39,388 nt of DNA, from NCBI RefSeq assembly GCF_000003815.2, contig NC_049997.1:180475-219862 (forward strand). Direction: 5' to 3'. The DNA is from Branchiostoma floridae. Taxonomy: Eukaryota > Chordata > Leptocardii > Amphioxiformes > Branchiostomatidae. A program made the translations under genes and the position numbers. Position 1 is the first letter of the stretch. Each line of letters starts with the position of its first letter. This document shows positions 1 through 9,985 of the stretch, piece by piece. The notes below the pieces were generated by a model. That model was given only the letters and a program-made list of their open reading frames with translations, made no database searches and was not told the DNA's origin.

Positions 1-438
1 GTGGGTTGGGTAGAATATAAAGTCCTAGAAAAAAAGCTGTATCCATGCTGATTCGTCGAGCTAAATCCTCTGGCTAGCAACCTTAAGGTCTCGTGGTGTA
101 TTGTAATTACAAACACCGTGGTGACGAGTGCCTGAACCCAAATATAGTTACTTGAAGATTGTGTTATAGCAGGCCATTATATAAACGTATTCAGTAAATG
201 TTCCAAATGTGCAATTATCTTGCGTACGTATTAAAGCTTTGTACTTCCTGGACGGAGGGGGTCGCTTTTGAGGCTCTACACTTCTAAGTCCTATAACTCT
301 TAAACGATTTGGACTGGGCACCAAATTTTCAGAGAATGATGTTGACGTAATATTTGACGATAGTAAGAAAGTTGACGTAATGATGACACCATATGACGTA
401 ATTTTTACATGTAATCAACATGTTCACTTTGACCCTAG
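1..438. other. Region upstream of SLC17 copy 1, with GACGTAA repeats
   Basis: No coding exon is recognised. Between about 345 and 403 the motif TGACGTAAT occurs three times at close spacing; similar GACGTAA-rich sequence recurs at 15785-15835 and 30045-30075, so this is probably an interspersed repeat rather than a dedicated enhancer. The last bases, GACCCTAG just before the ATG at 439, look like a splice acceptor, so the true first exon (5' UTR or coding) may lie to the left of the window. Confidence 0.4.
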
Positions 439-3400
439 ATGACCCACTGTATTCCAGCAAGGTACTCCTTGGCCATCCTTCTAATGGGAGTGGTTGTCCA
501 CCTCTTCACCCTGCGGTCTAACTTCAGTATTATCGTCGTTTCCATGGTGAAACACCCTCCCCAAAACATCGGCAACAGCTCCGGAGGGATTGAATGTTAC
601 GTGAATACGTCATATGGTAAATACTCAGAGGTGGATCAATACATGGCGGCCATGTTGTATAATGAGACCAGCGTAGTATGGAAGGAAAATTCTACAGAAC
701 ATAAAAGTCAGGTACGTTGTAAGTCATTCTGATCTTTTTAGTAATTCGTGCCAATTCAAGACTATGCCATCCTGCTACGCAGGGACATCAAACAGCCAAA
801 CGACCTGTCAGGATGTACCCTGCTCTTTCAACCGTCACTTTTAGTTCCTGACCACCTGCTTATAAATATTAATTAGCTTACCCTCATATAAGCGAGACCC
901 CTTTTGAAACTGAAAGGCCTATTCTCTAATTAGCTGACAGCTGGATTAGGGGGGACGTCCAGAGGATCTAAAGGTGATGGTTGAAAGAGCAGGGTACATC
1001 CAGACAGGCGGTTTGGCTGTTGGATGTCCCTGCGTAGGAGGATGGACTATGCCTGAATTTGTGATAGCTCTATCTAAAATTGATACCATTTACTATCTGT
1101 TATAAACAATGGGTGCCATAAAAGTTGTGATTAAATATTTATTATAGTAATCCAGAATGTTATAGCCATCAATTTTGTTTACTACCTTTCTCATCGATAT
1201 CATGCGTTTGTTATTAATTCGAAAATCAACTTTTCATAAAATCAAATGAAGAAGTACCCGAAGTAACTAAAACATCCAAGTATCTTACTATCATCTGATG
1301 CATTTACTTTCCTCATTCCATACTGCATATGCTTGCAAAAAACATTTGAGTATGAATTTGTCACTAAACAGTCGTTATCAAGTGTCATCATCAACATCGA
1401 TAAAATTAGATAAACTTTAAAATATTTATTAGCATCCTTGTCTCTTTACATTTAAAAAAAAATCAAGCCAACGTTAAAAATCCAGGACAAATTTTCCTGG
1501 GACCCCATTACCCAGAGCCGTATTATCTGTGCCTATTCTTACATACATCATAAATTATGAATATTTGAATTAGAAATGTTACTAAAGTTACAAAGGATGT
1601 TAATGATATAGATAAACAAGTGTGGTCCATCAATAAAACCATGGAATCCGATAATTCAAACTGAAATTAGTAAATTCGATAAAATATACAGAAGAAAAAT
1701 CACAAACTCAATTTTTTTCCGCAGAAATGTTGCCAACAATATTTTAGGAAAAGTCACTAAGTTTCGTAGTCCTAGCACACGTCGTTCGGCATTGCTAGGC
1801 ACTTTTAGCCCCCCACCCCCACCCTCTAGAGAGGGTTAACGTAAAACATTTTGCTTTCTCTCTTTTCCTCAAAGGACACATTTTCCTGGGACCCCATCAC
1901 CCAGGGCCGCATCATCGGTGCCTACGCGTACGGTCATGTCTTCAGTCAGGTGATGGGAGGGTTCCTGGAGGCCAGGTTTGGTGGGAAGAAAGTTCTCGGC
2001 CTGAGCATCCTGCTCTCCTCCGTTCTGACTCTGCTGACACCCGCGGCTGCTTTCGCTGGAGAATGGTGGCTGTTTGCAGTTCGGGTGGTGGTCGGATTTG
2101 TGCAGGTACAAGATATAACTGTAAACGCATTTAAGTTCGCTGGGATTAATTTTACGGTAGCGGGAAAAAGGACTTTTCGCGGTGGTTTTAAGTTCGCTGT
2201 AGCGCCATGCACTGTAGTCTCTTACTGTCATGGAAAAATTTTCGCGGTGAAGTGGTCACCAAATAAACCACCGCGAAAAGTTTCTGCATTTNNNNNNNNN
2301 NNNNNNNNNNNNNNNNNNNNNNNNNNNNNNNNNNNNNNNNNNNNNNNNNNNNNNNNNNNNNNNNNNNNNNNNNNNNNNNNNNNNNNNNNNNATCAAAACA
2401 AAGAAAACGCATCATTTACAGTATCTTAAATTCATGCAAGGTATAATTTACAAATATTGGATTATAGTTGGATGTATTCGATTTAGTCCACAGCACAGTA
2501 ATATCTTTTTAATAAAAAAAAGCACATCATTTCTTGATTGTAGGGTGTGGTATTCCCAAGCCTGTTTGGTATATTGTCCAGATGGGCGCCTTCGGTGGAG
2601 AGAGGCCGTCTTCTTACAATCGCCACTCTTGGTAAATGAACAATTATATATAAAATACAGCTAGGAACACAGTACATTGGACGCAAATGAAGTCCATTCT
2701 CCTACGCAGAGTATCGGGTGTGCTGAAAGAGTCCATTCTTGCACGGAGGGGGGCATTTTCTAAAATCGATTTTTGGACTTTGGTGACTATTTCAAAGTCT
2801 TTTAGTTGGGTTATTTTTGGACTGGTCTAATTTGCAATTTTGCATGGGTGTGCTGGAAGACTCCATTCTTGCACGGAGAGGGGCATTTTATAAAATTATT
2901 ATTCTTTATTTTGTTGATTATGTCAAAGTTCAATTCTAGTGAATCTATTTGTGGACTGCTACACTTTACATATGAATATCACATAAAGAGTCCATTCTTG
3001 CACACGGAGGTTTTTTTCAAATTCAGTTTTGGACGGGTAATGATTCAAATTTACATTTTTAACCGAAGTGTTTTTGGACTGGTCTATTATACATTTTCAT
3101 GCACGGTGGACCTTTTTTGCTTAATCCAATTTTGGATTCGGTTTCTTTGTTTTCAGTGGGAGTATTTATGGACTTGTCTATTGTGCAAATTCACATGGGG
3201 TGCACTGGAAGAGTCTGATTTCTTGCATGGGGGAATTTTGTAAGATTCATTTTTGGGTCAATAACTGTCATTAATTAATTAATTAAAGTGATTTTTCACA
3301 TGGGTGATTCTGGAACAGTCTATTGCTTCATGGGGGGACTATACCGTATTTGCTCTCAAGTAAATGTCGGCCTTTCTAGTTTTATTTTAATCTTATTACT

Positions 3401-6400
3401 AATGTGTTTGCTTTGGCAATTTACATATTATCAAAATCACAACTAAGCCTTTTGCCTGAGTGCTGTTTTTTACAAATCATTATTTACCTAAACTTAACTT
3501 GCCGGTAGATAGATCACGTAACTTTGATGAAACATATTTGTTTTGTTTCTTTCTCACAGGGGAAACCTTAGGGATTCTTGTGGGGTTTTCAATCACAGCA
3601 CATCTTATTACACAGTTTGGTTGGGCAATAGCCCTGTACATTACAGGTAAGCCCAGTTAATCACATTCGTCAATACTTTCATCAGGTTGGTACGTCACTG
3701 AATAAAGAGACCATTTTCACAACCAATGCTTTTTTTCAATTCTCACCGACGTTTCTGTGATCGTCTGTCACCAACCAAAATCTTTGAAAAATGAAATAAA
3801 AATTGGCGAAATGGAATTCAATATGTCCAAAACAATATGTTCTACACATGACATGCACATACTCTGCACTATTTCAAGTTAGAGGGCCAAAACTTCCACT
3901 AAAGATGACCTACCTATACTATAGTGTAGTACCCTCAGTCCTGGCCTGGCCATACAAGCCTCGTTTTGGTGCAATGACGCCAGTTGACCCCGGAAAATCC
4001 AAAATGGCCGCCAGATCTGGAAATGCTATCATTCTGACTGGTTCACATTGTACTGCAGGACAGGTTTCGCTGCTCACAGTTCAGATGTAGTCACAAAACG
4101 TAAAGTATCTAAAGTAAATACTTTACGTTTGTGACCGCATCTGAACTGTAAGCAGCGACATCTGTCCTGCAGTGCAATGTGAACCAGTCAGAATTGCCCT
4201 GAAGAAGGTGACAGACGATCACCGAAACGTCGGTGAGAATAAAGCAATTGTTGTGAAAAATTGTCTCATTATTCCGTTAATCACATTTTTTACGGTACAT
4301 AATGCAAATGCTAGAAGGTAAGGAGAACGCTGCCAAAATTCCATAAACTTTTGTTTTAAACGTTCACTTAGATTGCAATATTTAGCTTTTGATCGGAAGT
4401 GTTTTTAATTTATTCCAGTAAATAATGTCAACTACTTTTCTTTTTTTAAAGTTACCCATGCGCTTTATAGAAATTGTATGTGGGGATATAAAATATCCAC
4501 ACGTTTTCTCACTATTATATTTCAAGATGTATATGTAATAACCGTAGTGGCAACTTAAATTTCTTTTAACTACTGTCTCGACACATAAAAAACGTTATAT
4601 CACTAAAGTGTATATTGTTTATAGGTTTTCAGTGTTTGAAATATGGCTCTATCGTGATATGCACGTTAACCGTATCCAGACTGGGGGGTGGGGGCTTGGG
4701 GCTAAAAGTGCCTGCGGAAACTTTGACGTCGTATAGCTCCCAGCTTATGCTAGAACAACCAAACTTAGTGACTTTTCCTGGAACGGGTTTCTGAAAGGCA
4801 TATATTACAAAAATCACTAGTTTTGGTTTAAACAATGGGATTTTACGATTTTCTTGCTAAACTATACTATCTTTTTTCATATATCTTTAAGGTGCTGTTG
4901 GCTTGGCATTTTGCTGTTTGTGGTGTTTGTTGGCGTTTGACTCACCTGCCAAACATCCAAGAATATCTGAGACCGAAAAAGCGTACATCGAGTCCAATTT
5001 AGAGAACACGAATGAGGTAAGCCTTATCTCTTTTTGCATGAACACGATTTTGTAAACAACATCGTCTTTGCTGGTTAGGGAACATAAGATGGAAATTAAG
5101 TTTCAGAACCTCATACGATCCGGTGTATTTATATGAATTCGAGAGAAATATTATACAGCTGTAGTATACTTAAATTGTATACTGTTATCTCTCTCTCTTT
5201 CTCTCTCTCTTTGTCTATATACACGCATATTTATATATTCATTTCTTCTCGAAGGAGAGAAACATTCCGTGGTTAAAAATGCTATCAACGCCACATCTTT
5301 GGGTACTAGTGTACATCCACTGTACGGATAGCTGGGGACTCGACATTATGATGACCAGTTTACCTCTCTACATTGATACTATAATGAACTTCAACATCGA
5401 TACCGTACGTAGCGCTTACTTATCATTTTCAACTTTTATTAGCATGTTGACAATGCAGAGTAAGAACTTGTGGCATCACCCTTAATAATACACTTAACGA
5501 GATACTTTTTTTCTGGAAAATTTAAGACATTGCAGAGAGCAGAATGTACTGTAAATGCATATAAAGGACTTTTCGCGGTGTAAGTTCGAGGTAGCACCAT
5601 GCACTATAGTATCTAACTGCCTTGCAAAAATGTTCACGGTGGTTTTAATTCGCGGTGAAGCATTTACAGTATTTACCGATCAGAAGATTGTATTCATCGC
5701 TGGATCATGGACAGCAACTAACCGTGGTTTTTTTGGATTTCAATGGCGGTGTATCATTACAATCACGCTCGGTGGCTTATTCGGTGACTGTAAAAAACAA
5801 ACATGCCTTTTGTCACCAGAAAAGAAATGTATTTTTACCATTTGGGGAAATACCCTGAACACCTGTTACCATATTAAATGTGTAATAACCTTAGATTTTC
5901 CTTCCAACAGTTACTGTTTTAAAGGTAGATAACATACCTCCAAATTTTCTATGTCTGAAAGCACATCTTGGTCACGGAGAATGGTCTAGTCTCGATCTCG
6001 CGAGAGAACACGAGACTAGACCAAGCAAGGTTCCAAGATGTGCTGTAAGACATCGAAAATTTGGAGGTACGTTCTCTACCTTTAAAACGGTCACTGTTGG
6101 AAGGATATTCATAACTGGATACATACGTGACTGATGAACCTCTTCAACTTAAATGATTTTGTTTTGACTTGTATAGTTTCTGTATCCGACAGAATGGTGG
6201 CGTATCTGCCCTGCCGTACCTGACTATAATGGCGTCGAGGGTACTTTCGAGTCTCATCATCGATCCGGTCATCAACCAATCACGTTTTCAAAAAGTCAAC
6301 ATTAGGAAAGTATGCATTTTGGGTAAGGAAAATCATCATTTCTGAAATAGGCAACGTAAACGAAGGACGGAAATCCACGTAAGGTCACAGCAAGTAAATT

Positions 6401-9082
6401 CTTTGGATGACATCCTCCGCAGACGGCAACAATAATGAGATAGGGCGAAAAAAGGAACAAGATGGGTTAAAAAACAAGATGGCAAATTTTCAAAAGAGAC
6501 ACCGTAAACGTTGTAACACAATTTGATGTGACAAAATGTGGCACTGCAGCCAACAAGGCATTCATTCCTGTATATAAGAAGTGTACCAGTGTAGTGACAG
6601 TGAAATTAGTGTAGTAGACTGGTATCACTATAACCATGTTGGCAGCTTCCATATTGGTGCCACTCTTACAGCTATGTAGCAACTTTCACTTTCTACAGTA
6701 AATGCTACCTCTCTAGTGTCTATTCTACCTACAATTATTAGGTTACAGCACAACCAAGTGATTTTGTTCTATATGACTATCCCTGATGAAGAAAAATTCT
6801 TTTTTTTTCGACATCAGGTAAAAACTAATGAGCGCGCGAATGTCATCCGTAAAATTTACTTGCTTTGGCCTAATACGACACACACGTTAGTTACTCAAGC
6901 ATTTCGATAAAATATATTATTATATTAGTTACTCAAGCATTTCGATAAAATATACTATATAGTACAATAGCTCTAAACCTTATCACAGGTCGGGAAAAAA
7001 TGAGGCTGGGCCAAACATTTAGGAAAGTGGAGAAGAAATGTTATCAAACCTAATCAAGCATGCCGGTCCATTTCCTTTTTCTTTTCCCATTTTCACCAAC
7101 ACAGTTTGCCAAGATGGTTATGTTTCAGTTGTGCCATGGTGCAGCAGCTATGGTGTGGGCTGTATTCTGTCAAGAGCATAACTTGAGAAGGTGTGAACTT
7201 GGAAGGAAGTTTTGTAGAAAGGAAGGTTTAGTTCGAAAACGGTTTCCCTTTCATTTTCTTAATTACTGAAGCGTCTGTGTATATGTATGTGTGTTTGTGG
7301 ACGACACTACCCGAGATTAGTTGGGATGAATAAAATGGAACTTCCAACCGCTGCAAACACACATTCATGCATTCGGTTGCTTTTGGAATATGCACTCTTA
7401 AGAAATACATGAATGAAACCTTTAAGTCTTGAATAAAGGCATGGTTATTTTGCGAAGGTATGTGTTCGGGGAACTCTATTTAAAAAAAATGCTTTTTATC
7501 TTTTATTTTTCTATAACGTTATCCACAGTGTTAGTCGGTGCTGCAGCCTGCCTCGTTGCCGTTGGTCACGTTGGATGCGACTCTACTACAGCTATCGTCC
7601 TTCTGTGCCTGGGTATGGCTTTTAGAGGTGTGATGGTGCCAGGGTTTTATCCCAGCTACACTGATCTCACGCTGGGCTACTCTGGTGTGGCGTTTGGAGT
7701 CAGCAACAGTGTAGCAAACTGTACTGGATTCCTCGTGCCTCTCGTGGTGGGGGTTCTCACTGATAAGAATGTGAGTTTTCCGTTGTAATGACAACAAAAT
7801 ATAATTCACGATGTAGGAGAATTCTTACTACACAACCAGTAGGTACTTACTTTGCTGACGATTCGATGTCTCTCAGACACCTTCGTCAGAGCCTCTAACT
7901 GGAATTCTGCTTCTCACCGCTATATGTAGCCAATGTAGGTGGCGCTTTTGCGGTGAGAAAACAATCCCAAACGTGGTTAGGCTTAAATCTCCCCTCGTCC
8001 CGGTTCATCACTGGGGTTGACTTTCTTATCCAGATCGCCTCCTTAATCCACCGTGCCCGCCTGTTGTCTTCCCTGTCTATGACCTTGGCCCATATAGTGA
8101 TGAGATTTAGAACTCCAGTTAGAAGCTCTGACGAAGGTGTCTGAGAGACATCGAAACGCAAGCTATGTAAGTACCTGCTGGTTGTGTAATAAGAATTCTC
8201 CGACATCCTATTTTCTACCAACCTGATGAAACTATTTTCGGACAATATAAGTCAAAATGGGCTCCTTCAAAATCCTTTTCTTTATAAAAACATATGTCAA
8301 ATTAAAAAAAGAAAACTTTCGTGTCTTACGGCAAATTTGCATACAATCATTATATCCTTATTGCCGATGTTGAGAAACAGGCATATGTTGACATAATTTG
8401 ATTCTCAAAACGTATGGTACCAGCAAAAGAACGTGGTCATAAGCTGCCATTGAACACCGTGTCTAATATGTACCTAATCTGACGGGAAAAATGTAACCTA
8501 GTTCACCTTTATCCGTTGGGTAACCTATATCCGTTGTATTTAAAGACAGGGTATTGAGGAATGTAAAGTCTACGGACGGTGGTTTACAGATTGCATTTTT
8601 TTCAAAATATTGCTGTTTGAAAATACCGTCCGTTAACTTGACATACCGAATTCCCTGCTTTCAAATATAACGAATATATGTTACCCCCGCGGATAAAGGT
8701 GAACTAACGTTACCGCTAACAGTTACATAGAACCAGAATAGTGTTATAAACTTCACTACGGTCGTGTATTACTAGCTCTTAGTCAGTATATTGTCCAGGA
8801 ATAAGTCTTAGTCACAGTTTACTACCAATCATGGTCTTTTTTCTTCTAATCGAACAGCAAACAGTAGCAGCCTGGCAGAAAGTCTTCTACATCAGCGAGG
8901 CCATTTTCGTTTCCGGTTCCGTCATGGCTCTAGGGTTCCTCCGGACTGATCCGGTTTCCTGGGCAAAGGACCCGGATGAAGACAAACTACCGCAGCCAGC
9001 ACGGGGTACATTGTTGAGCAATACCGGGGAGACTGACATAGCAGACGTTGATTCGGTGCTTATTTTCGAATCTACGGTTTGA
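439..9082 (+). CDS. SLC17-like: SLC17-family (sialin-like) transporter, copy 1, nine exons, complete
   Basis: This is a 12-helix major-facilitator anion transporter of the sialin/VGLUT family, expected in lysosomal, vesicular or plasma membranes. Exons read 439-711, 1875-2105, 2544-2631, 3560-3646, 4892-5016, 5255-5404, 6193-6322, 7529-7770 and 8858-9082. All junctions are GT-AG, the phases agree, and the sum is 1551 nt (516 residues plus TGA). Human sialin has 495 residues. Helix 1 keeps the ARYSLAI and LRSNFS motifs (R8 and R26, matching human R39 and R57). The luminal loop (about 35-91) has several NxS/T glycosylation sites. FGGKKVLG follows helix 2. The human EGLGEG stretch is VGFVQG here, and the human H183 position is F. 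The start at 439 follows alignment to the paralogues, but an acceptor-like CCTAG directly precedes it. A possible AATAAA lies at 9479-9484. Family assignment is firm; substrate is unknown. Confidence 0.93.
752..1060. mobile_element. Inverted-repeat MITE, family A, intron 1 of copy 1
   Basis: Two arms of roughly 90 bp (about 752-845 and 962-1060) are imperfect reverse complements. Both include a CTACGCAGGGACATC-type end and a GTACCCTGCTCTTTCAACC segment. The centre has CTTATAAATATTAATTAGC. The same centre and the same CCTACGCAG end occur in the element at 9125-9443, so these are two members of one non-autonomous family. There is no coding capacity. Confidence 0.8.
1486..1542 (+). pseudogene. 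Truncated relic of SLC17 exon 2 inside intron 1 of copy 1
   Basis: After AATCCAG, a good acceptor, 57 bases translate as DKFSWDPITQSRIICAYSY, nearly the same as the start of the genuine exon 2 at 1875 (DTFSWDPITQGRIIGAYAY). Homology then stops and the frame meets TGA at 1558-1560. The acceptor is kept but the rest of the exon, including the donor, is gone. The relic begins DKF, as in copy 2, rather than DTF as in its own gene. If the acceptor were used, the message would terminate early. Confidence 0.8.
1730..1840 (-). repeat. Interspersed repeat, family TATCCAGACTGGG (inverted copy)
   Basis: The stretch AGGAAAAGTCACTAAGTTT through GGCACTTTTAGCCCCC is the reverse complement of sequence at 4667-4790, which begins TTAACCGTATCCAGACTGGG. 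Related copies are at 15620-15860 and perhaps 30009-30237. It ends about 35 bp before exon 2 of copy 1. Short, non-coding, probably non-autonomous. Confidence 0.6.
2111..2425. mobile_element. MITE-like element with TTCGCGGTG motifs (family C), interrupted by gap
   Basis: It starts with an ACTGTAAACGCATTT-like end just after exon 2 of copy 1 and closes with a CATCATTTACAGTAT end. The inside repeats TTTTCGCGGTGG and AAGTTCGC. A shorter relative with the same ends is at 5547-5677. An assembly gap of 100 N lies within it, so its real length is unknown. Confidence 0.65.
2292..2391. other. Assembly gap, 100 N
   Basis: A run of exactly 100 N, the usual placeholder for a gap of unknown size. It falls in intron 2 of SLC17 copy 1, inside a repeat, and so does not affect the coding sequence. 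Confidence 0.99.
2685..3345. repeat. Degenerate tandem minisatellite in intron 3 of copy 1
   Basis: Units of about 110-135 bp recur five to six times, each with versions of TCCATTCTTGCACGGAGG, a TTTTGGACTGGTCTA segment and TTTGCAxxTTxxCATGGG. Copies begin near 2730, 2863, 2990, 3105, 3216 and 3326 and decay toward the right. Open frames here are by-products of the repeat. Confidence 0.75.
4031..4194. repeat. Long near-perfect palindrome (arms about 76 bp, spacer 11 bp)
   Basis: The arms 4031-4107 and 4119-4194 are reverse complements with only a few mismatches. They start ATTCTGACTGGTTCACATTG and meet around a TCTAAAGTAAA spacer. The transcript would form a stable hairpin of about 76 bp. Confidence 0.85.
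4195..4236 (+). ncRNA. Minimal hammerhead-ribozyme-like motif
   Basis: Seen in order: CTGAAGA (CUGANGA core, 4199-4205), an unpaired A, GGTGA pairing with TCACC across loop CAGACGA (stem II), GAAAC (4224-4228), then GTC (4229-4231). Read as a hammerhead, stem III would be only two base pairs (AC with GT) with C as the cleavage base, and TTGCC before the core can pair with GGTGA after it (stem I, two wobbles). This very short stem III is the form described in Penelope-like elements and retrozymes. Activity is inferred. Confidence 0.5.
4667..4800 (+). repeat. Interspersed repeat, family TATCCAGACTGGG
   Basis: Begins TTAACCGTATCCAGACTGGG and contains CTAAAAGTGCC and CTTAGTGACTTTTCCTGGAA. It is the inverse of 1730-1840 and related to 15620-15860. 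It lies in intron 4 of copy 1, shortly before exon 5. Confidence 0.6.
5547..5677. mobile_element. Short family C MITE, intron 6 of copy 1
   Basis: Ends are TACTGTAAATGC and GCATTTACAGTATT, so they form a terminal inverted repeat of about 14 bp. The inside has TTTTCGCGGTG, GTAGCACCATGCACTATAG and TTCGCGGTGAAG, matching the larger element at 2111-2425. No coding. Confidence 0.75.
5893..6107. mobile_element. Fold-back element, intron 6 of copy 1
   Basis: The left half (about 5893-5999) and right half (about 6000-6107) are imperfect reverse complements along most of their length. Shared blocks are CCTTCCAACAG, GTTTTAAAGGTAGA, ACCTCCAAATTTTC, AGCACATCTTGG and GGTCTAGTCTCG, and the centre is CTCGCGAG. 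It ends about 85 bp before exon 7. Related but decayed sequence is at about 12860-13005. Confidence 0.8.
6892..6955 (+). repeat. Tandem duplication
   Basis: The string TTACTCAAGCATTTCGATAA followed by AATATA occurs twice in a row, about 38 bp apart, in intron 7 of copy 1. The rest of intron 7 (about 6323-7528) shows nothing else recognisable. Confidence 0.8.
7852..7894 (-). ncRNA. Hammerhead-ribozyme-like motif, left arm
   Basis: On the minus strand: GGCT, CTGACGA, A, GGTGTCT-GAG-AGACATC (stem II with one G-U pair), GAATC, then GTC and AGC. GCT before the core pairs with AGC after it (stem I). The base after GAA is T where a hammerhead needs A, so this arm is probably inactive. The GTC cleavage triplet is kept. 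Confidence 0.45.
8122..8166 (+). ncRNA. Hammerhead-ribozyme-like motif, right arm
   Basis: On the plus strand: AGCT, CTGACGA (8128-8134), A, the same stem II as the left arm, GAAAC (8153-8157), GCA, then AGCT. Here the core GAAAC is intact but the expected GTC reads GCA. The two arms have complementary defects, which suggests a functional ancestor. Confidence 0.45.
8492..8713. mobile_element. Inverted-repeat MITE, family B (GTTCACCTTTATCCG ends)
   Basis: The left arm contains AGTTCACCTTTATCCG and TAACCTATATCCGTTGTATT. The right arm is its reverse complement with scattered mismatches. The centre is AAAATATTGCTGTTTGAAAA. A half element of the same family is at about 27930-28055 and a fragment at about 22215-22250. 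Intron 8 of copy 1. Confidence 0.75.
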
Positions 9083-9124
9083 AAATTGAAAGAAAAGTGG
9101 CAGTGGTAGAGCGTACTCATATAT

Positions 9125-9443
9125 CGTCCTCCTACGCAGTGTCTCCAACCGCCTGTTGTAGACACTGCTATCTAGAGGGCCACATTCAGTTACTGTCTGA
9201 CCTGCTTATAAATATTAATGAGCTTATCCTTATATGGGTACCAGTCAATCAGCACCCAGTGACCTTTGCGAGATACTTTTTTTTTTTAAATTGAAAGGCC
9301 TAGAAAGGTCTATACTCTGATTGGCTAAAAGCTGGTTTGTGACGACGCCCACAGTAACTGATTGTGGCCCTTCAGATAGCAGGGTCTACAACAGGCGGTT
9401 AACTAGCGCCGTTGAAGACACTGCGTAGGAGGATGCCATGTAT
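9125..9443. mobile_element. Inverted-repeat MITE, family A, just downstream of copy 1
   Basis: Arms at about 9125-9205 and 9350-9443 share TCCTCCTACGCAGTGTC, CCGCCTGTTGTAGAC and GGGCCACA-TCAGTTACTGT. The centre has CTTATAAATATTAATGAGC, as in the element at 752-1060. It starts only about 45 bp past the stop codon of copy 1 and so would lie in its 3' UTR. Confidence 0.8.
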
Positions 9444-9663
9444 TGTCATAAATCTACACTAAAGTATTTCGACGGACAAATAAAATACCGTTTAATTTGT
9501 GATGTTCCAAATTTTGGTGTAATGGCATAGACATAGCGTTGTTTACATTTACTTTCTTAGATCTGCTTAGAAAATGTCTCTCCTTACTACAGAACTCTTG
9601 AGATCATGAAAATAAATCATCTTTATGGACGCCAGTTTAATAACTATTCATGAAAATAGCAAT

Positions 9664-9703
9664 AGATTGTCAAAAAGCTGTCAAAAAGCTGTCAAAAAGC
9701 TGG
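9664..9703 (+). repeat. Three tandem 12-bp units
   Basis: TGTCAAAAAGC is repeated three times in a row, the last running into TGGC. The surrounding intergenic stretch (9444-9985) has nothing else recognisable. Confidence 0.85.
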
Positions 9704-9985
9704 CATAGGCCAGTGAAGAATTTCAGTAAAAGTATCAAATAAACCCACCGATTACTGTCATTGATCAATCGTTAAGAAACAGATCGAGCTGAATCATGTC
9801 ATGTTTCATTATGATTCAGTATCAATTTTGCCCAGAAGGTTATCTTTTCGAGCTGGTATTAGATACTTATTAGTCAGTACGTCCACTAGTTATAGTCTGT
9901 ATCTGTATCTATATAGCCGGTATAACCGCCCTTCGGCGTAACACACCAGCTTCGCAAGCACGCGGCGCGGCAGCAGCTGGTTATA

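Larger units (their letters stand above)
3708..4265. mobile_element. Inverted-repeat element with internal palindrome and hammerhead-like motif, intron 4 of copy 1
   Basis: Outer arms of about 60 bp (3708-3773 and about 4207-4265) are reverse complements and share TCTCACCGACGTTTC and GATCGTCTGTCACC. Inside the right half lies a near-perfect palindrome (4031-4194). No transposase or reverse transcriptase frame is visible. The right arm carries a hammerhead-like core. Such cores are known from Penelope-like elements, so a Penelope-derived origin is possible but not shown. Confidence 0.75.
7810..8208 (-). mobile_element. Penelope-like retroelement fragment with inverted arms
   Basis: Terminal arms of about 85 bp (7810-7902 and 8114-8208) are reverse complements containing GAGAATTCTTA, ACACAACCAG and AGGTACTTAC. 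Between them, minus-strand codons at about 8091-7955 read AKVIDREDNRRARWIKEAIW followed by an MNRDEG...HVWDCFL tail. I recognise this pattern as the C-terminal endonuclease region of Penelope-like (GIY-YIG) elements. Both arms bear hammerhead-like cores, consistent with the ribozymes known from Penelope terminal repeats. It sits in intron 8 of copy 1, about 40 bp past exon 8. Confidence 0.75.

Noticed and set aside
2806-3243. 145-codon open frame in intron 3 of copy 1
   Set aside because: It lies wholly in the minisatellite and its composition follows the repeat.
6768-6830. CTGATGA followed by an A/T stem at about 6782 as another hammerhead
   Set aside because: The second core element GAAA is missing (GAC instead) and the stem is low complexity.
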